Under the pieces are notes generated by a model that saw only the letters and a program-made list of their open reading frames with translations, was not told the DNA's origin and made no database searches. Of a stretch of 64,000 nt of DNA, positions 8,446 through 18,139 are shown piece after piece. The translations under genes and the position numbers were made by a program. Within the stretch, counting starts at the first letter, position 1; each line of letters opens with the position of its first letter. Source of the stretch: Peterkaempfera sp044755465 (GTDB lineage Bacteria > Actinomycetota > Actinomycetes > Streptomycetales > Streptomycetaceae); NCBI RefSeq assembly GCF_044755465.1, contig NZ_JBIVRB010000007.1, positions 1-64,000 of the forward strand. The letters run 5' to 3'.

Positions 8446-9249
8446 TCAGGCAGCGGGGCTCCCCGGCCCCGTACGGGGCTTGCGCAGCCGCTCCGCGAAC
8501 CGCACCCGGGGGTCGCCCAGCCCCAGCGCCTCGGCGGCGCCGACACCCCGCCCGCTGCCGAGCCCGGCCCGCCGCTCCCGCCCGGCCGGAGCCGAGCCGT
8601 CCGACGTACCCACCGACCCCTCCGATCGCGAGGCCGACGCAGGCCCGCCAGACCCAGCAGACTCACCAGACCCGCCAGACCCAGCAGGCGGCGCGGCCGG
8701 CGCCCAGTGCCGCAGCGCCCCCGCCTCGGTCTCGCACTCCCGGCTCAGCCGGGTCAGCTCGTCCTCGGAGAACCGCTGCGCCCGGTCCTGCGCCGCCCAG
8801 CGCAGCGACTCCGCCGCGTGGGTGATCCGCTCGGCCCGCTCCCGCAGCTCGGGCAGCTTGGCGTCCAGCCGCGCCGTGCCCGGCTCGCGCTCCAGCATCC
8901 GCAGCTCGCCGTCGACCTGCCCGGCGTGCTCCTCCAGCTGCCGGAGCAGTTGCAGCGCGTCCGCGAGCTGCGAGTCGCCCTGGACACCGGCCTCCAGCAC
9001 CCGCCGCGTCCCGGCGAGCGACTCGCGCACCTCCAGCCTGAGGGCGGCGATCCGGCCCTGCGGGCCCGCCTGGGTGTACTTGCGGGCCTTGAGGGTGGCG
9101 TCCTCCACGGCGCGGCGGGCCTGGGCGCCGTGCTGCTCGACCTTGCGGCCGACCGCGCGCCCGCCCCTGACGGCGGCCACCACCAGCAGGGCGGTCATCA
9201 CGAGGACGAACAGCGCCACGACGCCGACCAGGATGCCGATCGCCTCCAT
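8446..9249 (-). CDS. Membrane-anchored coiled-coil protein of unknown function
   Basis: 267 residues from the ATG at 9249, which is preceded by a good GGAGG. A longer frame exists but starts without a ribosome binding site. One N-terminal membrane helix (about residues 3-27, IGILVGVVALFVLVM) is followed by about 170 residues of charged, heptad-like helix (VESLA, LLRQLEEHAG, LPELRERAERI) and a Ser/Gly/Ala-rich disordered C-terminus. The topology suggests a short anchor with a cytoplasmic coiled coil. No enzymatic motif is visible and I do not recognise the family beyond a conserved hypothetical beside leuS. Confidence 0.75.
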   Translation of the reverse strand: MEAIGILVGVVALFVLVMTALLVVAAVRGGRAVGRKVEQHGAQARRAVEDATLKARKYTQAGPQGRIAALRLEVRESLAGTRRVLEAGVQGDSQLADALQLLRQLEEHAGQVDGELRMLEREPGTARLDAKLPELRERAERITHAAESLRWAAQDRAQRFSEDELTRLSRECETEAGALRHWAPAAPPAGSGGSGESAGSGGPASASRSEGSVGTSDGSAPAGRERRAGLGSGRGVGAAEALGLGDPRVRFAERLRKPRTGPGSPAA

Positions 9250-9419
9250 GGGATGCCACCTCCGCGCTGAGGGACGGGACCGCCGGGCGGGCCCGCTTCG
9301 ATCCGGTGCTGATGTACCGGTGCGTTCCACCGTAGCCGCGTCTGTCCGCCGAATGGGCGGACAATCCGGACACGGTCGGGGAGTTCAGGGACAGTTCCGG
9401 GTTTCCCCCGACATACCGA

Positions 9420-9455
9420 GGGGCCGGGCGGAGGGTCGCACCCCCGCCCGGCCCC
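9420..9455 (-). terminator. Terminator after leuS
   Basis: A 12-bp inverted repeat (9420-9431 with 9444-9455, 12-base loop) starts 11 bases downstream of the leuS stop. Confidence 0.65.
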
Positions 9456-9466
9456 AGCAGGACCGG

Positions 9467-12355
<2,889 letters not shown>

Positions 12356-12403
12356 CGTCTTCAGGACTCCATCGGTGTCAGATAGCGAATCGGCGGCCGG
12401 AAA

Positions 12404-12428
12404 TGAAAAAACCCCTCACATGAGGGGT
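12404..12428 (-). terminator. Attenuator terminator in the leuS leader
   Basis: On the minus strand an 8-bp stem (12421-12428 with 12411-12418, two-base loop) is followed directly by a run of six T. This is an unusually classical intrinsic terminator for so GC-rich a genome. It lies 49 bases before the leuS start and within its 5' leader, so it must be conditional. Confidence 0.85.
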
Positions 12429-12474
12429 CGCCGCGCCGACTCCGGCCCTTGCGCCAGGCGTCGGCCGGTGCTGG

Positions 12475-12513
12475 TCAGCGCGGCCGGCTAAGGAGCAGGC
12501 GCACGGTTCGCAT
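12475..12513 (-). CDS. leuS leader peptide (MRTVRLLLSRPR)
   Basis: Twelve codons with three consecutive leucines (CTG CTC CTT); CTT is a rare codon in such genomes, which would sharpen the response to uncharged tRNA-Leu. The stop codon is 46 bases upstream of the terminator stem. A segment at the end of the peptide (12474-12484) can pair over 11 bp (one G-U) with 12430-12440, just before the terminator, suggesting competing leader structures. No Shine-Dalgarno is evident; a TACCCT hexamer 6 bases upstream fits a leaderless mRNA. Classical attenuators before leuS have been predicted in some Streptomyces. I infer the same here. Confidence 0.75.
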   Translation of the reverse strand: MRTVRLLLSRPR

Positions 12514-12519
12514 GGGCTC

Positions 12520-12525
12520 AGGGTA
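12520..12525 (-). promoter_or_regulatory. Possible -10 hexamer (TACCCT) for the leuS leader
   Basis: Minus-strand TACCCT ends 6 bases before the leader-peptide ATG, the spacing expected for a leaderless transcript. No convincing -35 element is visible. Confidence 0.35.
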
Positions 12526-12571
12526 CCGCAGCGCCCACGGCGCCCGCGCGCCCCTTGCCCTGCCCCGGCGG

Positions 12572-13867
12572 CTACGGCCGGCAGGCCCGGTCGAACTCCT
12601 TGAGCACCTTGGCCACCCGTACCGACAGCATGCCGGCCGCCAGCTCCCGCGCCCGGTCCGCCGCCTCGACGGCCGCCGCCCGCCGACCGCCCAGCAGCAG
12701 GCACTCGGCCAGCCGCACCAGCGCCAGCGCCCGGGTGCGCGCCCGCTCCGGCGCGATCCCGGCCGCCGCCAGCTCCAGGTGGTGCCGGGCGGGCTTCGGG
12801 CGGCCGAGGAACAGCAGGCTCTCCCCCACCAGCTTGTGCAGGTCGGCCAGGTCCTGCGGATCGGCGTCACCCGCCGCCGCCTCGGTGAACGCCCGCTCGG
12901 CCGCCTCCTCCGCCCCGGGCCGCTCCCCCAGCCGGCCCAGCGCCCGCGCCATCCTGCCGTACTGCAACGCCCGCTCCGCCGCGCCGTCCACCCCGTCGGC
13001 CGCCGCCAGCGCCATGGTCAGCAGGGTGACCGCCTCCCGCTCCCGGCCCGGCAGGAACGTCGCCTGCGCGGCCAGGCAGCCCATCACCGACGCGCCCGTC
13101 CGGACGTCCCCGGAGACGTGCGCGGCCCGCAGCGCGGCGACGAAGCAGCGCTGCGCGGTCACCTCGTCGCAGCCGTCCGAGGCGGCCCAGCCCGCCAGCC
13201 GGGCCAGCCGGGCCGCCACCGCGTACAGCTCGCGGCCGGTCCGCTCGTCGTACGCGCCCAGCTCCAGCAGCTGCACCAGGACGCCGACCTCCCGGCGGGC
13301 CGTCTCCAGCACCAGGCCGCCGCCGAACGCCATCTCCAGCCGGTCCTTGCCGTCGGCCGAGCCGCGCAGCTCGGCCACGTGCGCCGGCCCGACCGGCAGC
13401 GGCCCGTGGCCGACCGGCGGCGGGCACTCGCTGTCCGCCCACTGCCGCGCGACCAGGTGCAGGTCCTCCGGGCGGAAGAGGTCGGCCGGGCGCTGGAGCC
13501 GCACCGGCGCCCCGGCGGCGGCCGCCTCGACCAGGGCGGCGCGGGCGAACTCGGGCGTCCAGGCGTCGGTCAGCAGCCGCGCGGAGATCGTCCGGGCGCC
13601 GCGCGCCGGGCCCATCGCGGACCACAGCTGCTGGTACGTGACGGCTATGCCCAGCGCCCGGCTGAGCACCTCGCACACCACCTGGTCGTACGGCGGCCTC
13701 GGCACCCGGCCCCGGTCGCGCCAGTGGTACGGGGTCGTCTTGTTGATCGCGGCGTGGCCGCCGCCGACGGCGGCGTTGACCTCGGCCGCCAGCCGCTCCG
13801 GTCCCCATCCGAGGTGGGTCAGCAGGCGCATCAGCTCGTGGTTCTGCCGGGGTGACAAGTCGGCCAT
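12572..13867 (-). CDS. Predicted regulator with helix-turn-helix-like N-terminus and TPR-like C-terminus
   Basis: 431 residues from the ATG at 13867 (GAGG just upstream). The N-terminus (NHELMRLLTHLGWGPERLAAEVNA...INKTTPYHWRDRGRVPRPPY) looks like an XRE/transposase-type DNA-binding fold in which W and R residues follow a variable linker. The remaining ~330 residues are Ala/Leu/Arg-rich helical repeats of TPR type (for example ALVRLAECLLLGGRRAAAVEAADRA, and an earlier AERAF unit). This layout is typical of Streptomyces development or antibiotic regulators such as the NsdA group, but I cannot assign it to a named member. It is transcribed away from the sortase operon. Confidence 0.7.
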   Translation of the reverse strand: MADLSPRQNHELMRLLTHLGWGPERLAAEVNAAVGGGHAAINKTTPYHWRDRGRVPRPPYDQVVCEVLSRALGIAVTYQQLWSAMGPARGARTISARLLTDAWTPEFARAALVEAAAAGAPVRLQRPADLFRPEDLHLVARQWADSECPPPVGHGPLPVGPAHVAELRGSADGKDRLEMAFGGGLVLETARREVGVLVQLLELGAYDERTGRELYAVAARLARLAGWAASDGCDEVTAQRCFVAALRAAHVSGDVRTGASVMGCLAAQATFLPGREREAVTLLTMALAAADGVDGAAERALQYGRMARALGRLGERPGAEEAAERAFTEAAAGDADPQDLADLHKLVGESLLFLGRPKPARHHLELAAAGIAPERARTRALALVRLAECLLLGGRRAAAVEAADRARELAAGMLSVRVAKVLKEFDRACRP

Positions 13868-14316
13868 GCCTCGCACGGTAACCCGCAGGGCACCGCGCAG
13901 GTAGGCCCGGGTCCGGGCGGTCGCGGTGCGCACCGGGACTCGGCGTTGCACCGGTGCGCCGGCCTGCCGCTCGATACACTGATCCGGCACCTGACAGGTC
14001 GGCGGTGGGAGGGCGAAGTACGGCCGGCTCTGGCACAGGTTGCCCGGGGAAGTCCCTGGTACGGGCGCTGACCTGCCGGGAGCTGCTTCCGGCCGTGGTC
14101 CCGGCGCTGTTCCAGCGGGCCGCCCCGGAAGCGGAGCCGATCGCGCCGCCCGGGAGCGAGATCGCGGCGGACGGCCGTCTCGGACAGCAGTCGGTCGCCC
14201 GGCACACCGGGCAGCAGCCCCACCGCCGCGTCCGGCCGGGCGGCGCGTCGTGGGCAGCCCGCCCGACGGCACCGCTCCCACCGTCCCACCCTCGCCCGGA
14301 CCGGAGTCATTGCCTG
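13868..14316. other. Divergent intergenic region between regulator and sortase genes
   Basis: About 450 bases without a gene I can support. It must carry the promoters of the two divergent units. No obvious -35/-10 pair or operator palindrome stands out by eye. Apparent long frames here have poor composition and no start signals. Confidence 0.45.
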
Positions 14317-14475
14317 ATGACCGCCCGAATCCCTGTCCTCGACACCTGCGACGACACCTTCGACGGCCTCGTCCCCCGCGTGCTCCCGTACCCGCACCGG
14401 CCCGGCGCCGGGTCCGGGGCGGCCAGACGTTCCTACGGACCGGCGCCGCTGATCGGCAGGGCGGTCGTCGCGTGA
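14317..14475 (+). CDS. Possible small protein overlapping the sortase start (52 aa)
   Basis: ATG at 14317 opens a 52-codon frame (MTARIPVLDTCDDTFDG...) whose TGA overlaps the sortase GTG as GTGA, the usual sign of translational coupling. Third positions are mostly G/C. No strong ribosome binding site precedes it and I do not recognise the product, so it could also be a chance frame in the leader. Confidence 0.3.
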   Translation: MTARIPVLDTCDDTFDGLVPRVLPYPHRPGAGSGAARRSYGPAPLIGRAVVA

Positions 14476-15362
14476 CCGAGCTGCGGTCGGAGCGCGGCGC
14501 TCATGATGAGTACGACAGGTCCGGGCAGGACGAGGAGCACAGCGCCGCGGGCCGGGCCGACACCCCGCTGCGGGACGGCGACGGCACGCTGATGCCGCGC
14601 GCGGCCCCCGGGCCGACGGCCGGCGGGCGGGCGGCCCGGCGCCGGGAGGCCAGGCGCCGCCGCGACGGGCCGGGGCTGATCGCCGTCAGGCTGTTCGGCG
14701 AGTGCCTGATCACGCTGGGCCTGGTGCTGAGCCTCTTCGTGGCCTACCAGCTGTGGTGGACCAACGTCCGGGCCGACGACTACGCGGACAAGACCCGGTC
14801 GAAGCTGGAGCAGCAGTGGGCCGGCACCGGCGGCAAGGGCAAGAAGCACCCTCCTTACCCGAAGTCCGTCCCGTTCGGCACCAGGTTCGCGATCATCTAC
14901 ATCCCGAAGCTGGACGTGAAGACACCGATCGCCGAGGGCACGGACCGGGACAGCATCCTCAACAACGGCCTGGTCGGCCACTACACCGGGCAGCAGGAGA
15001 CGGCGTTCCCGTGGACATCCCCCGGCAACTTCGCCCTGGCCGCGCACCGCAACACCCACGGTGAGCCGTTCCGCTACATCAACACGCTGGAACCCGGCGA
15101 CAAGGTCGTGGTGGCCACCGCCTACGACTACTACACGTACGAGGTCACGAAGAAGCTGGAGCAGACCCCGCCGACCAATGTCTCGGTGATCGAGCCGATC
15201 CCGCCGCAGTCCGGGTTCACCCGGCCCGGCCGCTACATCACGCTGACCACCTGCACACCGGATTTCCACTCGACATACCGGTTGGTCGTGTGGGGGAAGC
15301 TGATCCAGGACCTGCCGAAGAGCTCGGGCAGGCAGCCGTCTGCGCTCCAGGGCAAGGGCTGA
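14472..15362 (+). CDS. Class E sortase
   Basis: 296 residues. Membrane transpeptidase that links LAXTG-type proteins to the cell wall; class E is the high-GC actinobacterial form needed for chaplin display and aerial growth in Streptomyces. Features: a long charged N-terminus, one membrane helix (about residues 68-93), then the sortase barrel with the catalytic His192 in ALAAHRNTHG, Cys261 in TLTTCTP and Arg270 in STYRLVVWG. The GTG at 14472 is chosen because an AGGGCGG lies upstream and translation before it looks non-coding. No substrate with a sorting signal is encoded beside it. A 16-bp terminator follows. Confidence 0.9.
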   Translation: MTELRSERGAHDEYDRSGQDEEHSAAGRADTPLRDGDGTLMPRAAPGPTAGGRAARRREARRRRDGPGLIAVRLFGECLITLGLVLSLFVAYQLWWTNVRADDYADKTRSKLEQQWAGTGGKGKKHPPYPKSVPFGTRFAIIYIPKLDVKTPIAEGTDRDSILNNGLVGHYTGQQETAFPWTSPGNFALAAHRNTHGEPFRYINTLEPGDKVVVATAYDYYTYEVTKKLEQTPPTNVSVIEPIPPQSGFTRPGRYITLTTCTPDFHSTYRLVVWGKLIQDLPKSSGRQPSALQGKG

Positions 15363-15398
15363 CGGCTCCCGCGTCCGAGGCGCAGGGCACCCCGAAGC

Positions 15399-15437
15399 GG
15401 GGGCGTCCGAAGACGCGGACTGTCTTCGGACGCCCCC
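15399..15437. terminator. Bidirectional terminator between sortase and lipoprotein genes
   Basis: Perfect 16-bp stem (15399-15414 with 15422-15437, 7-base loop) between convergent genes. Confidence 0.85.
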
Positions 15438-15443
15438 GGGCGG

Positions 15444-16391
15444 TCAGGCCGTTCCGTTCGCCAGCGACCGGGCGTTGCCGAGCGCGTTGCGGAGCCAGCT
15501 CAGATAGGTGTCCAGCTGAGCCGAGTGGGCCTTGATCTGCTCGTTCTCATAGGCCACCCAGGCGGCGATCCCGATGTCCTCCAGATCGACTCTCCGCTTG
15601 CACTCGACATCGGCGAGCGCTGTGTCGATCTCGATGCGCGACGGAACCCGCCCCTGCCACCGCGAATCCCCCATCGCCTGGATCGACGATTCATAGGAGT
15701 AGCCCTGGGACTTCATACACGAACTCCACCGGCGCTGAACCTCCAGGACTCGCGGGTCCTTGTCCACGGAATCACCGAGGCTCGCCGCCAGGTTGTTGGC
15801 GTAACTCGTGTCGTTCGGCGCCGCCGGGCCGCCCTTGGACAGCGCGCGCAGCGCCTCCCCCACGCAGCCGCCGGCCGGAACCCTCATGCCGTGGACTCGA
15901 CCGGGGCCCGTACCGGTCAGCAGCCCCACCACGGCGTCGGACAGTTGCGGTGGGTTCTGCGCCGACGTTCCGGCACCGCCGCCCGGGTCCGGCACCCGGT
16001 ATCCGTGGACCTTGACGACAGCAACGTCCGTCGGACCGAAGAGCCCTGCATTTATATGGGCGAGAAAACTCGGCGGTGATTTCTTCGGCGGAATGGTCTC
16101 GGAGAAACCGAACCTGTGGATGCAGGAGTTCTCGAGTGCGATGCGCGCATTGTCGAGCACGAGCTTCTGGTCGGGGGTCGGGGTGTAGGCGTCCAGCGGC
16201 AGTCTGACGTCCCCGACCACCCCCGTCCTCGGGTCCGCCACCCGAACGCTCGGCGCCATCGTGGGGACCGGCACTGATGCGGCGTACTCCGACGGCCGCG
16301 CCGGGCCGCCCCCGGAGCCGCACGAGACGGCCGTGGCCAACGCCAGCGCGGCCGGGAGGAGGGAAGCGGCAGACCTGATACGGATGCGCAT
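15444..16391 (-). CDS. Predicted lipoprotein of unknown function
   Basis: 315 residues. A short Arg-rich N-region and hydrophobic stretch end in the lipobox LATAVSC, giving lipidation at Cys24 and anchoring outside the membrane. The mature part has several Cys residues (SCIHRFGF, GGCVGEAL, SSCMKSQGYSY, DVECKRRVDL), probably forming disulphides, and a helical Trp/Tyr-bearing C-terminus. The CMKSQGY pattern recurs in Streptomyces lipoproteins of unknown role. It starts 7 bases after the stop of the I36-type gene and is almost certainly co-transcribed with it. Confidence 0.75.
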   Translation of the reverse strand: MRIRIRSAASLLPAALALATAVSCGSGGGPARPSEYAASVPVPTMAPSVRVADPRTGVVGDVRLPLDAYTPTPDQKLVLDNARIALENSCIHRFGFSETIPPKKSPPSFLAHINAGLFGPTDVAVVKVHGYRVPDPGGGAGTSAQNPPQLSDAVVGLLTGTGPGRVHGMRVPAGGCVGEALRALSKGGPAAPNDTSYANNLAASLGDSVDKDPRVLEVQRRWSSCMKSQGYSYESSIQAMGDSRWQGRVPSRIEIDTALADVECKRRVDLEDIGIAAWVAYENEQIKAHSAQLDTYLSWLRNALGNARSLANGTA

Positions 16392-16398
16392 GCGATGC

Positions 16399-16845
16399 CT
16401 AGTACCAGGTGTTGGCCATGAGGTTGTTCTTGTAGTAGATCGGGTCCAGCTGGGTGATCTTCACACCCGGGTCCACCTCCAGCGGGGCGTGCGGCTGGTA
16501 CACGTCCGTGGGGTCGCACGAGGTGGGCAGGTGGTTGATGAAGAGGAAGGCCGTGTAGTGCGAACTGTGGTTCTGCACCGACGCCTGGTTGTTCGCGACG
16601 GGGTTCCCGTCGCTGAAGCTGTACCCGGAGTACGACGGTATGCAGTATTTGCCACCGTTGCTGCCCGGGTCGAAGAAGCTGATCGCCCCTCCGCCGTAGT
16701 TCGAGTTGTACCACTCGCACAGTGCGGAGCCGGTACATCCGGGAGCCGAGAGGGACGCGGCGGACGCCGTCTGTGCCGTTGCCGCGCCCCCCGCCACGAA
16801 CAGCGCGCTGATTCCGACCGCAGCCAGTAACCGGTTCTTTCGCAT
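16399..16845 (-). CDS. Secreted peptidase inhibitor family I36-like protein
   Basis: 148 residues with a clear Sec signal peptide (MRKNRLLAAVGISALFVAGG..., cleavage near TASA-AS). The mature domain (CEWYNSNYGGGAISFF, NNQASVQNHSSH) resembles the I36 inhibitor family, whose founder SMI from Streptomyces nigrescens inhibits metalloproteases and has a beta-gamma-crystallin-like fold. Four Cys are visible, fitting two disulphides. The ATG at 16845 has GGAG 6 bases upstream. It is first in a two-gene unit with the lipoprotein. Target and true inhibitory activity are unknown; many family members are unstudied. Confidence 0.75.
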   Translation of the reverse strand: MRKNRLLAAVGISALFVAGGAATAQTASAASLSAPGCTGSALCEWYNSNYGGGAISFFDPGSNGGKYCIPSYSGYSFSDGNPVANNQASVQNHSSHYTAFLFINHLPTSCDPTDVYQPHAPLEVDPGVKITQLDPIYYKNNLMANTWY

Positions 16846-17329
16846 GTCAACTCCAATGGATCGACGAGTGGAGGTGCGGGTCCGAGCGCGGTACGAGTCG
16901 GCGAGGGAGCCGCAGACCCAGGTGGACGCACTCGCACTCACGGCCGGGGGCACCACCGGTTCCCCCGCGGCCGCTGCCGACATGGCCGCAAGGGTGCCGA
17001 TGCCCTTTTCACCCTTTCCTTCCTTCTTTTCTCCCCCAAGGCGCGAGTGACGTATTGGCACTCCGACCGTATGAGTACATACTTATCTTCGGCAACCCTG
17101 GGAATCAGCCATCCTCAGCGCCGGGAAACGTCCCGCATGTCCGCATGATGCGGCTGTCTGCGGCAGCACGAATACCGCCCGAAGACGGACGTGACCGACA
17201 GGGCCCCGGCGAAGCGGCAGGCATCGGGGCCGCCCCGCCAGGGCGCCGTACTGTCTCTTCGGCACTGTCTCTTCGGCCGGCTGCCGTGAGCCGCACGAGC
17301 GCTGTCCGGAACCCGGCGGTGGCCCGCGT
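16846..17329. other. Intergenic region upstream of the I36-type gene
   Basis: About 484 bases. It has the ribosome binding site at 16851-16856, a purine-rich minus-strand tract at about 17005-17035 that is AT-richer than its surroundings, and a 14-bp direct repeat (ACTGTCTCTTCGGC at 17250-17263 and 17264-17277). No gene is supported. Confidence 0.5.
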
Positions 17330-18055
17330 TCAGTCCGTCAGCACCGCGCCCGCGAGGTCGAGGCCGAGGTCGCGGGTGTGCTGGACCGGCAGGCCGGTGT
17401 CGGTGTACCAGTCGTCGGTGGCCTCCGGGTGCGGCCCGACGACGCCGACCAGGCCCGCGCCGAACCGGGTGACCAGCGCGGCGGGCGAGCCGTTCGGATA
17501 GCTGGCCAGGATCTTCACGTCGGCGGCCTCGTCCAGCACGAAGTACGGCCCGTCCTGGAAGAACAGGGTGCGTGGCCGACCGCGCCACTCCACCTCGACG
17601 AGCGTGTCGTTCTCGTGGTCGACCGTGGCGCCCGGTGACGCGATGTACTGGTCGGTGTCGCCGGGCAGCAGGCCGAACCCCGGGGTGGCCCCGGCGAGGT
17701 AGCCGCCGAGGCAGAAGCCCAGGTAGCGCCCGCCGCCCTGGACGTAGTCCCGGATGACGTCCCGCTGCCGTCTGAGGTGCCGGTAGGCGTCGGACAGCTC
17801 GCCGCCGCCGGGCTGCGCGTACACCGAGGCGTGGGCCAGCGACTCGGCCGAGAGCGGCAGCGCCTCCCTGGGGCCGGTGTAGCGGACGTCCAGGTCCCAG
17901 CGGCCGGCGGCCAGCAGCGCGGCCACCGCCTCCGGGCAGCCCGGCAGCGACGCCGGGCCCCGGTAGACGAGTGCCAGCGGACGGCCCTCGGTGATCGGGG
18001 CGGGGGCACTGCGGGTGCCGAACGCCCGGCGGAGGGAGTCGAGGAGGGGTGTCAC
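17330..18055 (-). CDS. BPL_N (biotin-protein-ligase N-terminal type) class I amidotransferase-like protein
   Basis: 241 residues, GTG start at 18055 with GAGG 6 bases upstream. The sequence LALVYRGPASLPGCPEAV, YAQPGGGEL and GGRYLGFCLGGYLAG are hallmarks of the BPL_N family, related to DJ-1/PfpI and class I glutamine amidotransferases. Cys114 sits at the nucleophile elbow (GFCLGGY), and a possible partner His occurs in GPHPEATDDW near the C-terminus. No biotin ligase domain is attached and the reaction is unknown. It is 80 bases downstream of the Pls-like synthetase on the same strand, so an operon is likely and a role on the same product is a reasonable but untested inference. Confidence 0.8.
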   Translation of the reverse strand: MTPLLDSLRRAFGTRSAPAPITEGRPLALVYRGPASLPGCPEAVAALLAAGRWDLDVRYTGPREALPLSAESLAHASVYAQPGGGELSDAYRHLRRQRDVIRDYVQGGGRYLGFCLGGYLAGATPGFGLLPGDTDQYIASPGATVDHENDTLVEVEWRGRPRTLFFQDGPYFVLDEAADVKILASYPNGSPAALVTRFGAGLVGVVGPHPEATDDWYTDTGLPVQHTRDLGLDLAGAVLTD

Positions 18056-18091
18056 GGGTGCCTCACAACGTCATCCGGAGCGTGGGCGGAG

Positions 18092-18139
18092 GCCGGAGCG
18101 GATCTACGCCGGAGCAGATCCACGCCGGCGCGGATCTAC
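18092..18139. repeat. Three imperfect 16-bp tandem repeats between the Pls-like and BPL_N genes
   Basis: GCCGGAGCGGATCTAC, GCCGGAGCAGATCCAC and GCCGGCGCGGATCTAC follow one another at 18092, 18108 and 18124; the last overlaps the stop codon of the synthetase gene. They may be a minor expansion or a protein-binding array. They contain no terminator-type stem. Confidence 0.7.

Noticed and set aside
12404..12513. T-box riboswitch for leuS
   Set aside because: No T-box bulge or specifier-loop architecture; a leader peptide with Leu codons explains the element better.
17055..17501. A plus-strand frame crossing the I36 upstream region
   Set aside because: It runs into the antisense of the BPL_N gene and is Ser/Arg/Pro-rich without a start signal.
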